Both the position numbers and the translations under genes were made by a program. A stretch of 64,000 nucleotides of DNA. Source: Phorcus lineatus. Lineage: Eukaryota; Mollusca; Gastropoda; Trochida; Trochidae. Under the pieces are notes generated by a model. That model was not told where the DNA came from. It saw only the letters and a program-made list of their open reading frames with translations, and searched no databases. Numbering within the stretch: the stretch's first letter is position 1; each line of letters begins with the position of its first letter. The stretch covers positions 10,729,000-10,792,999 of the forward strand of contig OV121096.1 in NCBI GenBank assembly GCA_921293015.1, given 5' to 3'. Shown one piece after another: positions 51,201 to 59,398 of the stretch.

Positions 51201-53112
51201 ACTGCTGGTTTGCCAAAATGGAAATGATGCAGTAATTTCGTTAGGTAACTCAGAATTTAGTACAACCAAGAAAGTAGCCATCCCTCTAACTTCAAAGTAT
51301 TTTTACTGTAATAACAAATGTCTACTTCCCGGTACGACACCAGTTAAAGAGCCACTCCGTGAGTTGATGGAGTCACATATGCCAAACTCAATCAATGGTG
51401 TCATTTGATCGCGGAGTATCGACTGTTACCAAAAAGAATCATTTTAAAGCTAATATGTCTTGTGTAAGCTAGAAAGTCGCAATTTTGATCGAAAACCGGA
51501 CAGTGGCGCGCGCCAAACAGCCAAACGTATTTTTTTAGACTTATCTAAAGCCGCCAGGAAGTCAGTTTAGATTTGATAGTGTTTGTTAGGTTATATAACT
51601 AGTATCCATGTAAATTGAACATGTGATCTCCGCCTCTGTGTATTTATGAGGCTGTTTTAAGATTTTCATGGAAAAACAGTATATGTCATATATTTGTCTT
51701 TTAGAGGGGAAAAGTTAAGATGTTTAGAATTTATATCATAACATATGACATTTAGGTTCGTATCAAAGCCAAATAATATGTTATGAAAATCACGGACTGG
51801 CTCTTTAAGAGACTGCTTTTCGAATATCGTTTGAAGTTTTTGTTTGGACAGCGATTTATAAAAAACTGCCTCAACCTAGTCCTTCACTTCGTATGCCGGA
51901 CGCTTGCAGTGGTAATGGGAAAAGAACGATTTGAGCACTAAAATTTTGAATCAAATATATTGTACAAGAGTAATAAAAAGAAATGAGACTGAAACTAAGA
52001 GAGCACGACAGCGTCCATTTTGAACAATAAATTCGGACAGGTAAACAATACTTTGAATCGAGTCGGGAAAAGGCCGGGTCCAACCATGCTCATTTCCTTT
52101 GCACAGGTTATTATCATTTAAGATGTCCAACGCTACAATGTGCTTATAGCATATCAGATACATACTGATAAGATGCAAGTTTTATAATATTATAAAACAG
52201 AAAAAGATTGGCTAAGCGTTAGTGCTGTTAAGTAGAATGCTAGTTCATCTTGGTGGGATAGTGCTTATTTCCATCAGATCTGCTTCTGTAGATGTTCTTT
52301 GATGTTGGACTGCATATAATGACAATACTTAAACACACTCATCATGCCTAATCAGCGTGATTCAATCCGCTGATCCAGCTCCTTCTATATACCCGATCTC
52401 TTTCGAGCCAAATCCATCGTCCGGCTGGCGCGACTTGATGTTCGTGGCTGTGCTCACCTGTTATTGTTTCAGCCAATGAAATGTAGTTATCCAAGGAGCT
52501 TAGGCTACGCTTTTTTAATGTAACGTAATTTTACATCCGGATTGTGCCGCTGTTGCTGGATGCGAGGCGTCTCATTGGCTGGTTAGACAGCTAGCGATGC
52601 GAGGCTTTTGGCCTAAAAGATATCAGGGTATATGGAAGAAGATGGATCAGCGGATTCAATTACGCTGATGTAGCAGGATGAAACACACTTAATTTCGTAT
52701 TTTTTTATTGAACAATATCCATATGCATGTTCTGCACATTCTACATATTGTATATTACAGTGAAATGAAAAGCAAAGACAACTTGGCTATTCTCTCGAGT
52801 AATGGTGAAGTGATTTTTATTCCGAAGACCGTCCTCAGTGTACGATGTGATCTTTCGAACTACACACAAGACGACACGGTAACTTGTTCTGCCAAGTTGG
52901 GATCGTGGACTTATGATGGGATGAAGATAGATCTTCAGCTGTTTGGGGAAGAAATTGACGTCTCAAATTTCAAATCCGACCGATGGGATCTGGAATCTAG
53001 CTCACTCATGCGAGATGTGATGCATTACCCATGCTGCCCAGAGCCGTATCCAGACGTCACGGCGACCATGGTATTCCGTGACAGAAAGGAGCGGGGATGG
53101 TCTTTCTTCTAA
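45200..53112 (+). CDS. Acetylcholine-binding-protein-like secreted protein (4 exons)
   Basis: Joining 45200-45242, 46052-46185, 47310-47464 and 52761-53112 gives an uninterrupted 227-residue precursor; all introns are GT-AG. Residues 1-14 are a hydrophobic signal peptide. The rest is one Cys-loop ligand-binding domain: loop D Trp76 (VWLHYTWTD), loop A Tyr109 (WRPDIEIYDG), Cys-loop C140-C153 with 12 intervening residues as in AChBPs (13 in receptors), loop B Trp160 (GSWTYDG), and loop C Tyr200, vicinal C202-C203 and Tyr207 (HYPCCPEPYPDV). N42 and N144 are N-glycosylation sequons, the latter inside the Cys-loop. It stops after FRDRKERGWSFF, where a receptor would begin its first membrane helix, so a soluble secreted pentamer binding acetylcholine or a similar ligand is expected. 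Known snail AChBPs are about 229 residues including signal. Function is inferred from family; an in-frame upstream extension to 45020 is possible but less likely. Confidence 0.85.
46052..46185 (+). CDS. AChBP-like exon 2: N-terminal helix and first strand
   Basis: The acceptor is TTTAAGTTTCAG; the donor is GTGAGT. The exon encodes VEGQIYDRLYANLMKNYNP, the amphipathic N-terminal helix with the LY..L...YN signature, and then VVLKLGVSLVNVKSI, the first beta strand. It ends in phase 0. Confidence 0.8.
46333..46760. mobile_element. CTCCGTCA-TIR MITE, complete copy in intron 2
   Basis: The left end CATTCTCTCTCCACAGAGGT then TGCTCCGTCATAAATTCC pairs with the right end, whose complement reads GCAGAGGTAGCTCAGTCATA. 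The 428 bp interior aligns with 57272-57637 and 2650-2990. No target duplication is obvious. It fills a large part of intron 2 of the AChBP-like gene. Confidence 0.65.
47310..47464 (+). CDS. AChBP-like exon 3: loops D and A
   Basis: The acceptor AAATCAAACCAG has a weak pyrimidine tract; the donor is GTAGGT. The product contains NIVVWLHYTWTDGRLTW (loop D, Trp76) and PNRIWRPDIEIYDG (the conserved W.PDI block and loop A Tyr109). It ends in phase 2, completed by the first base of exon 4 to give Gly111. Confidence 0.85.
48331..48640 (+). mobile_element. tRNA-derived SINE (copy B) in intron 3
   Basis: The A box TTAGCGCAGTGGTTAGCGCG and B box GGTTCGAATCCCGCC are intact here, the best-preserved tRNA-like head of the four copies. 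Body and tail (GCGGCGTTAAACACTAACTC then ATCTCACCTCA) match copy A. It is in the sense orientation of the host gene. Confidence 0.88.
48920..49000. repeat. CRE-containing repeat, copy 2
   Basis: GTGACGTCAC at about 48939 and ATGACGTCAC at about 48961 sit 22 bp apart, followed by AGACGAAGAAATCC. The segment is an inverted homologue of 43978-44055. Confidence 0.45.
49049..49286 (-). mobile_element. tRNA-derived SINE (copy C), internally deleted
   Basis: This is the same family as copies A, B and D but lacks about 75 bp: the segment between the tail (TTTAACGCCGCTGACACC) and ATTATGGCTATGCATTGC is shortened, and the tRNA-like head is slightly eroded. An 11-of-12 bp target duplication flanks it (TGCTCATATTGA at 49037-49048, TGCTCGTATTGA at 49287-49298). 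Antisense to the host gene, in intron 3. Confidence 0.85.
49594..49701. repeat. Foldback with GC-rich centre
   Basis: AAATAATGACCCGGT on the left and its complement ATCGGGTCATTATTT on the right form the outer stem. The centre reads GTCGCGAGGGCGTAGCCCGAGC. The GC-rich centre in AT-rich DNA resembles other foldback MITEs. Confidence 0.65.
49819..50292 (+). mobile_element. tRNA-headed repeat, second family (copy 2)
   Basis: The tRNA-like core (about 49953-50026) has the A box TTAGCTCAAGTGGTAGAGG and the B box GGTTCGAATCC at 50007-50017. The acceptor ends do not pair, so it is not a functional tRNA gene. Homology to copy 1 (25398-25830, inverted) extends well beyond the core on both sides. Located in intron 3 of the AChBP-like gene. 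Confidence 0.65.
50881..51334. mobile_element. TA-type MITE with TACCGGGAAGTAG ends
   Basis: The 21 bp terminal inverted repeats (50881-50901 and 51314-51334) differ at one base; both begin TACCGGGAAGTAGA. TA at each end suggests a Tc1/mariner-type duplication. The minus-strand interior has a fragment (SLVENMPTFDTVKNMLYHER) that looks vaguely like a transposase N-terminal region but could not be identified. Confidence 0.7.
51344..51811. mobile_element. TTAA-type MITE (TTAAAGAGCCA family), complete copy
   Basis: TTAAAGAGCCACTCCGTGA at 51344-51362 is mirrored at 51793-51811 with one mismatch; TTAA is present at both outer edges. Only nine bases separate it from the preceding MITE. Partial copies lie at 33020-33130 (right end) and 58660-58900 (left part). 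Confidence 0.72.
52340..52680. mobile_element. MULE-like MITE with perfect 9 bp target duplication
   Basis: The ends are ~65 bp inverted repeats (CATCATGCCTAATCAGCG at left; complement of the right end CATCCTGCTACATCAGCG, then TTGAATCCGCTGATCC on both). The 9 bp duplication AAACACACT is perfect at 52331-52339 and 52681-52689. The element ends 80 bp before exon 4 of the AChBP-like gene. A 9 bp duplication with long TIRs indicates mobilisation by a Mutator-like transposase. Confidence 0.85.
52761..53112 (+). CDS. AChBP-like exon 4: loop E, Cys-loop, loops B and C, stop
   Basis: The acceptor is TTGTATATTACAG. The exon encodes EVIFIPKTVLSVRC (start of the Cys-loop), TCSAKLGSWTYDG (end of the Cys-loop and loop B), the beta-9 region, HYPCCPEPYPDVTATMVFRD (loop C) and a stop at 53110-53112. 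This one exon carries all disulphide cysteines. The next 320 bp downstream show no membrane-helix coding exon. Confidence 0.9.
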
Positions 53113-53213
53113 ACACGAGTTTCTATGATAAAGTTAGCAACATCAGCAATAGATTAATGCTGTTTCTTGACTATTTTTACATGTCACTTTAGTAACAATT
53201 GCTTTGACCTTAA

Positions 53214-53323
53214 CCTATGTAACTTATCAGGTAGAAATATATTTCTTTTAATCATTGGAACATTATTACCTATATAACTTATTAGTTAGAAATATATTTC
53301 TTTAAATCATAGGAACATTATTC
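53214..53323. repeat. 55 bp tandem duplication downstream of the gene
   Basis: Two adjacent units start CCTATgTAACTTATcAG and CCTATaTAACTTATtAG and both continue with GTAGAAATATATTTCTTT-like sequence to AGGAACATTATT. It lies in the probable 3' untranslated region. Confidence 0.7.
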
Positions 53324-53403
53324 CTTTATCTGCTTTGAAATATTATACCATGATTTCAAAGGACGTTGTTTTTCTTTGTGCCGTACACACCTTATGTCTG
53401 GTC

Positions 53404-53750
53404 TTAAAAGGGGAGTAACAATTTTTTGTTGAAAAATAAAAGGATCTCATGAAAACGAAAAAAACTTATCCAAGAAGAAGACAATGTCTTTTATATATAG
53501 GAAACAGTTTTTAAAACAAACTACCAGGATCTTTTGAGCTATATGAATCCAATTCCATACTTCAAATGATCAGCAGGTGTTCACACAAAAATGGCCGCCA
53601 GTGGTTGTGCTTAATACTTCATTATTTCCTCTACGATTGTGGCTGATCGGATGGATTAAAGATTCAAATGAAAATACATTAGGCATAAACTGATGAATTG
53701 TGAAAATTGGAAGAAACAAATCTTTCCTCAAACGTGCTCCTGCCCCTTAA
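53404..53750. mobile_element. MITE of the AAAGGGACAGTAGCACG family (copy 2)
   Basis: TTAAAAGGGGAGTAACAATT at 53404 pairs with the right end, whose complement reads TTAAGGGGCAGGAGCACGTT; both edges start with TTAA. The interior TTCACACAAAAATGGCCGCC matches copy 1. It starts 290 bp after the stop of the AChBP-like gene. Confidence 0.7.
53435..53440 (+). promoter_or_regulatory. Candidate polyadenylation signal AATAAA
   Basis: This is the first AATAAA or ATTAAA hexamer I find after the AChBP-like stop codon (323 bp downstream). It lies within a MITE rather than in native downstream DNA. Whether it is used is unknown. Confidence 0.35.
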
Positions 53751-54007
53751 AGGATATGCTGAAAACAAACAAAAACCGTATGGTTTTCCGAAAGGAAATC
53801 TTAACAGAAATGAATAGATTAGTTCCGTTGTAATGAACACTGTCTATCCAGGGTCATGAAAGTGAAAATCTGGCACATCATAACATTTTCACGTTAACGT
53901 TCATAACATTTTAAGATCCTGTCTAAAACGGCGTAAGAGAAAGACATGTGTCCTTTGGGGACAGTTTTTTTTAAAATATTACTTCTTCAAATTTACCCAA
54001 ATACATA

Positions 54008-55535
54008 TACTATCCAAAAAAAGAAACGCATAACCAGATTTGTTTAAAGAAATTGTTGTATTTTCAGACGCATATAAATTCAAAGGAAATGAAGTTACAA
54101 GTGTGATTTTTTACATCAGATTTAAGAAGATATCAATTAACACAATGACGTAAAAACATTAGATATGGCTTTCACAATATTTCACACACGTCCATAGAAA
54201 GTCAGTATCTGATGTGGCCACCTCGTGCATTGATGACAGTTCTAACCCGCCTTGGCATCGACTGGATTAGACGCTGTATGGTTGCTTTGGGAATCGTCTG
54301 CCACTCCTGCTGCAAAAATAGAGCCAGTTCTTGTAGAGTTTTGGCTGTCGTTGATGCTGACGAAGACGTCGATCAAGTTCATCCCAAAGATGCTCTATTG
54401 GGTTCAAATCTGGGGAACGAGACGGCCATTGGAGCACATTAATGTTGTTTCCGGCGAGGAAATCCCTCGTGACTCTTCCAGTATGTGGCCTGGCGTTGTC
54501 CTGCTGGAACAGTTCACGTTGGACGTCAATAACGGGCAGGAGGTGTGGCTGCAGGATGTTGTCTCTGTAGCGTACGGCCGTCAAATTTCCCTGAACGTGG
54601 ATTAAATTGGTGCGACCAGTGTATGATATCGCCGCCCACATCATAACGCTGCCTCCACCAAATCTGTCCACCTCAAGAACACAGTTAGGGGCAAAACGTT
54701 CGTTCCGACGTCGGTAAACACGATTTCTGCCATCTCGCCTCCGCAATAGGAACATCATTCATCACTGAACCAAACTCGGCGCCAGTTGCGAAGATTCCAA
54801 ACACTCACTGTGTTACACCAACGAAGTCGATTGACACGGTGTTGACGACGTAGAACGTTGCCAACGTAGGGTTTCCTGGCTCTCAATCCATGCTCCTTCA
54901 ACCTGTTCCGTACAGTCTGGCTTGCAATTCTTCTCAGTCCTGGTATGTTGCCTGCAGTACTCTCGGCAGTAGTTCTGCGATCACGCAAATGGATGCCCCG
55001 GATGTAGCGATCTTGAGCTGGTGTGGTGACACGTGGCCTGCCTGAACGAGGACGGTCATTTGTCGTGTTGGTCTGGGCGAACCTGGCGAAAAGTCTTGAA
55101 ATGGTGCTCTGTTTAACATTGCGACGTCTTGCCACCGAAGATTGGGACTCTCCAGCATGAAGTCTTCCGATGGCGATGTTTCTTGTTGCAGCGTCAAGAC
55201 GTGGCATGATGGATTGTCTTGTAATCAAGCTCCAAACAAGTGGAAAATCCGCATGCGGTATCCTTTTTATAGCCACACACTGCATGCTTTTTCCACAAGA
55301 GTTGCACGTGCGTAATTACACGTGTTGCGTTTTGGCGAAGCGTTTTTGATTTACCGTTAAAATGTTCATCAAAGTCAACATTTCCATGCAAGATCCATTT
55401 TTGGAAAAGAAAACGAAAGCAACTTGTCCGTATCATCAATATCATTACTTTTTTTGACAATAAAAGTAATACAAATAGAAATATTTCGATTTTAATTATG
55501 AAAAATCACCTATGCGTAACTTTTTTTGGATAGTA
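54008..55535 (-). mobile_element. Tc1-like transposon, nearly intact
   Basis: Terminal inverted repeats TACTATCCAAAAAAAG at 54008 and its mirror at 55535 continue with (AA/TT)ACGCATA. TA flanks at 54006-54007 and 55536-55537. The 1,528 bp element encodes a DD34E transposase on the minus strand, broken by two single-base deletions. Its ends and frame are much better preserved than those of the mariner at 9.8 kb, so it is a younger insertion. Confidence 0.88.
54202..55207 (-). pseudogene. Tc1-like transposase, two frameshifts (DD34E)
   Basis: From ATG at 55207 (MPRLDAATRNIAIGRLHAG) the protein shows the paired helix-turn-helix DNA-binding region with SSVARRRNVKQSTISRLFAR and RPRSGRPRVTT, then the first catalytic Asp in WFSDE. 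A one-base deletion follows, creating a stop. The frame resumes with FLLRRRDG and holds the second Asp (QQDNARPHT) and the Glu (DLNPIEHLWDEL), 34 residues apart. A second one-base deletion near QRQPK shifts the C-terminus, whose true end (NARGGHIRY then stop) is at 54202. Expected length about 335 residues. It is inactive as it stands. Confidence 0.88.
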
Positions 55536-55904
55536 TATTAGTTTATTTTAAAATCGACTATTTCCGGACGGTAGAACATCTAATTACTCAAACGTAGTCG
55601 TAGAAAGTATCAAGCGAATACGGCTGGCGGCTATTTCAGTGCTTATACCTTTTAAAAATTCAGATTGGGAAATGGTAAGCTGATAATTTTACATTCGTTT
55701 AAGAACTACTTCTATTGGTAAAAAAGATTTTGAATATTTCCTTATATCTCTTTTAATCTTAAAAACAAGCTACTGTCCCTTTAACTGGTGATAGAATGCA
55801 ACAGTGAAGCGGTAATGTGTAACGATAATTCAATAAATTATCCTGGACTTTTAAGTGTTTAATGTGTTCACAGCGATTTTCTTAATTCATTTACTATATC
55901 TAGT

Positions 55905-56160
55905 ACACCAATTGACTCAATACCTTATCGTGGTGTGGTGGTTTGAGTACTTCAGAGACCCCGAGAGCTTTGGCGGCCGGAGCTTACATGCTTCTGATAG
56001 GGCCACCCAAGCGGGAAAGGTCGATGGATAGATGCCAGAACAAATTTGAATCGTGAAATTTGAACCTGTTGTCTTTCCCTCATTATGCCCGTCTTTCCGT
56101 CTGTTCCCTCATCCTGTGGATTCCTTTCTCTCTCTTCTGTCCACTTTCGTTTGGATGATT
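55905..56160 (+). repeat. Non-LTR retrotransposon 5'-end-like fragment (second copy)
   Basis: ACCTTATCGTGGTGTGGTGG then TTTGAGTACTTCAGAGACCC, GGCCGGAGCTTACATGCTTC and GGGCCACCCAAGCGGGAAAG. It matches the complement of 4909-5140. No reverse transcriptase follows. Confidence 0.4.
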
Positions 56161-56494
56161 TTCATCCAAGATAGTTGAAAACACGCTATATCCCTACTCA
56201 CTATATTATCTACACATCATTATGTTACAGAGGTGTGCAGCTTCGTAAATGATCCGGAAATGAATCTTAATTAACGATTTGATATTTTGGGGAACATTTC
56301 TGCAGCATTTAATTATTCAGGTTCATTATAGAACTGGCCCACACACATGTAAAGTGTTTGTGACATGAAAGCCTTCGCAGATAACGCGGGAACCTCTTAT
56401 TGATATTCATAGCATACATAAAATGACGTTTATTAATATGATCAAATCATACGTCAGTTCTTTGATGAGACTTATGATTTTTATTAACTTGTGG

Positions 56495-56870
56495 CGTTTA
56501 AATCCTTTTGATAATCTTCAAGAAATGTAATGGCCAGTCGTTGACGCTTGTGAAGCGTCTCTTGGCGTTGACGTGCTTGTCGATTAAGGTTATTCCATTG
56601 GTGTTCTTTTGGATTACAGCCTGGTGCTTTAAAAAGCCATTGCAAGATTCTGAGGTTATAATTGACAAGGTAGTGGGGAGAGACAAATGCTGTAAATTAA
56701 TTGGGGTAATTACGCTTGAACAACTGCCACTGTCGGTCCAAATAGGAATAATCCCATGCATGTGTCGAGGTTGTTGTTGATGTACTGGTTTCCTGTCAAA
56801 TTCCCAACAACTAACATCAAAAAGGATTTGTGTGCATGGTGTCTCACTTAAGACCATCATACTGACCAAA
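56495..56870 (-). other. Unrecognised open stretch, possible decayed transposase
   Basis: The minus strand stays open for 123 codons (for example CNGFLKHQAVIQKN and DKHVNAKRRFTSVNDW), overlapped by a shorter plus-strand frame. The order of residues faintly recalls the C-terminal part of ISXO2-like transposases, but no catalytic motif is certain. No flanking repeats were found. It may be chance. Confidence 0.2.
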
Positions 56871-57271
56871 CCGAATCTGTGGACCTTACCGATGAAATTA
56901 TAGCCAAAGTTTCATATCTCCGACGGTAAGAAGACGCTTTATATGCAATCTTGTCTTAAAGACGAAGTTTTTATTCACCGCCAGGATCATACTCCCTATA
57001 CATTTCTAAGGTTCAACTTCTTGATTTTACAACAACGATGTAAATGACTGCGCAGTTAGGAATCTCGACAAAACAGGGATGATAACAGGCAGACAAACTA
57101 AGTTTAGTCGTAATTGTTTTCTCAAAAAAGAGCGCATGCGCTGTCCAATCTCCATAGCTGTGCGAGATGATGACGTCAGTGAAGTTGTTGAAATCCCTTG
57201 GCTTGATTGGTAATTCTTGGACGCACACTTTTCACCCATTTTTGGCGAAATTGGTATGTATAGGAACCGAT

Positions 57272-57775
57272 GCATTCTCTCCAAACAGAGGTAGCTCCGT
57301 CACAAATTCCTATACAACCTGTGTCACTTTACGAACGTGTCTCGGTCTAGAAATGTAGAAATCTGATTGTTAGTTGTGCAATCAGCGACGCCGTTTCAAA
57401 TGTTATAATTCAAACCGCCTAAGTTATTTCCATAAGCTTTCCAAAAGTTAAACTTCATTCGAATATGCACCTTGCACTTTGAGTCTTCTTCGCAGAATAC
57501 AATTGTTCATTTAGCGATTGCATTTTAGGCCTGTTCGAAAAAAAATATGTGAACTGCCGGATGCTCGAGAAGAGCTCTTATTATAACAAAGGTTGTATGG
57601 GAATTACTGACGGAACTTTCTCTTTGGGGAGCAAATGGAACCGGTCCGCAAAGGCAAGATATGGGATTTGGAAGAGTTTTCTGTTGTCGGGCAACTACCG
57701 ATACAGTTTTTTAAATTGTTATCGGGCAACTGCCGATAGAGGTTTACAATTTAATGAATGAATGAATGAATGATT
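57272..57775 (+). mobile_element. CTCCGTCA repeat with long 3' part and (GAAT)n tail
   Basis: It starts CATTCTCTCCAAACAGAGGT with AGCTCCGTCACAAATTCC, like the MITE at 46333, and passes the mirrored end near 57620. It then continues through GGTCCGCAAAGGCAAGATAT and two copies of a GTTGTCGGGCAACTRCCGAT motif to a tail TTTAATGAATGAATGAATGA. A short-repeat tail suggests retrotransposition of the longer form. A related 3' part lies at 60012-60325. Confidence 0.55.
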
Positions 57776-58343
57776 CTTAAATAAACGATAATTTTGATTT
57801 GCCCCGGATTTACACGATTGCAGTTTTAAAAATTTCAACTTAACATGTAACAATTTCCAGCCAAATTAACAGCACTTAATTGATTTGTTACATCTTTATA
57901 GTAAACCGCCGTTGCTTGTTATAATAAACTCTACCTTCGTAACTTATAGTGATAGTAATTTGTGTAAAACAAGATATCGTGATCCATAAGCTTATCTGAA
58001 TTAGTATTTAGTTATCAGACATATAACAGATAATTGGAGAATAATGATAGTATTATTAAGAATCTAACGAGGATAAATGGCGTGATTTGAATCATAGATA
58101 TGCACAGATCACCTATTACCGTCCCTCGTGTTATGAAATTGCGATCAATGGTTGTTGATAATGTCAATAATGGCATAAGAGTTTTAGAGCACAATATGTT
58201 AAATTTGGACGTTGTGAAACGAACAGCAATCAGGTATTGGCGCTGAAAATATAATTATCGGTAGATCGAACAATACCATTACAGCTCACACATGATTGTA
58301 CTTTTATGCCGTCTTGCGTGAGAATCAATTATCTCTCAGTAAG

Positions 58344-58655
58344 GTGAGGTGAGGCGACTTAAAGTTTAACGTCGACTTCAAGAATATTTCACTTATATCG
58401 CGGCTGCTAGTATATTCGCAGGGGGAAAGACCGCAACACCATTGTGGCTATGTATTTCGGTGAAACCTGTGAGCATCGGCTGGAACTAGACAACCATGGG
58501 TGTTACTGCGCTGAATTCAATGTAGCATTGCACCCAAACTTACTGCGTGCAGAATAGTTCTCTACTGCAGAGACGTTGCCTAGCCCCTGACGGGATTCGA
58601 ACCACTGACATCTTGATCAGCTGAATACTCTAACCACTGCGCTATCCCGCCCCCG
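58344..58655 (-). mobile_element. tRNA-derived SINE (copy D)
   Basis: The complement carries the head GGCGGGATAGCGCAGTGGTT with B box GGTTCGAATCC, and the tail end GTTTAA/CTTTAAGTCGCCTCACCTC. The target duplication is ATCTCTCAGTAAG (58331-58343) and ATCTCTCAGTGAG (58656-58668). It interrupts DNA related to the TTAAAGAGCCA MITE. Confidence 0.87.
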
Positions 58656-58659
58656 ATCT

Positions 58660-58900
58660 CTCAGTGAGTTGTGAAGAGTCACACATCTCAAAACTTATGA
58701 ATTGTTTAATTTTATCGCGTAATCCTAACAGATACTGAAAAGTGCAATTTCAATGCAAAACATTTCACCATAGGGGCAATAAAGAGGAATAATGTCACGA
58801 TGCTGATCGAAAACTGGACAATAATGAACGTCAATCAGTCAAAGGTATTTTTGGAACTTTAATTAGGCAGAAGATTACACTTGACTTGATAGTGTTTCAG
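58660..58900. repeat. Left-part fragment of the TTAAAGAGCCA MITE family
   Basis: GAGTCACACATCTCAAAACT, TTATCGCGTAATCCTAACAG, GATCGAAAACTGGACAAT and ACTTGATAGTGTTT align with 51360-51590. No terminal inverted repeat remains. Confidence 0.5.
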
Positions 58901-58950
58901 ACTGATTAAAATCGACCGTGTTCTGAGGAATAAAAGTTACAAAATATTGA

Positions 58951-59018
58951 CTTCACCAAGATTCGAACTCGACATGTCTAGGCTATCCTCTACACGTTGT
59001 TCGAATCTTGATGAAGTA
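58951..59018. repeat. Hairpin with 19 bp arms
   Basis: ACTTCACCAAGATTCGAAC and GTTCGAATCTTGATGAAGT are complementary with one mismatch around a 30 bp loop. GTTCGAATC resembles a tRNA B box but there is no A box. An AT-only palindromic stretch follows at 59020-59075. Confidence 0.5.
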
Positions 59019-59364
59019 TAATATGATATATATTTCCTCAATTATATAATATAATATATTATATATTTCCTCAATTAGTCATACATGAAATGTCTACTGC
59101 GTTGGTAGTTTTGACATCTTTATCGTAAGATAAAACCTTTATCTTAAATGTGTATTTCAGCACCCGATCATCTGCAAAACCAATCTATCTGACTTGACAT
59201 GACGACATGACAGAGAAAATGTCTGAATTAAGAACGCAATTCCACATTGTATCACTTAAACATAAAAGTTTGCAGACATAAAAAAACCCGTAATAATTCT
59301 GAGTCTCTCTCGTCTTTCCAAGACAATCTCAATTTGGTTTGGGTTTTTTTGTTTGGTTTTTTTT

Positions 59365-59367
<3 letters not shown>

Positions 59368-59397
<30 letters not shown>
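59368..59397. repeat. 30 bp poly-G homopolymer
   Basis: Thirty consecutive G follow a T/G-rich stretch (TTTGGTTTGGG then TTTTTTTGTTTGG). The length is uncertain for sequencing reasons. Such a run can fold into a G-quadruplex. Confidence 0.8.

Positions 59398-59398
<1 letters not shown>

Larger units (their letters stand above)
53952..55784. mobile_element. MITE of the AAAGGGACAGTAGCACG family (copy 3), split by Tc1
   Basis: A left end CTTTGGGGACAGTTTTTT at 53952 and the right end TACTGTCCCTTTAA at 55771-55784 belong together, with interior ATTACTCAAACGTAGTCGTA and GGCTGGCGGC at 55580-55635. The Tc1-like element occupies the middle (54006-55537), so it inserted into an existing MITE. Confidence 0.6.

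Noticed and set aside
51045-51281. Overlapping frames inside the TACCGGGAAGTAG MITE
   Set aside because: A faint transposase-like stretch is present, but it is broken and unidentifiable, so it is not called as a gene.
56840-56890. CCAAACCGAATCTG followed by GGACC resembles the end of AChBP-like exon 3, suggesting a second broken paralogue
   Set aside because: Only about 14 bases match exactly, the remaining codons do not follow, and no other exon of such a paralogue is visible nearby.
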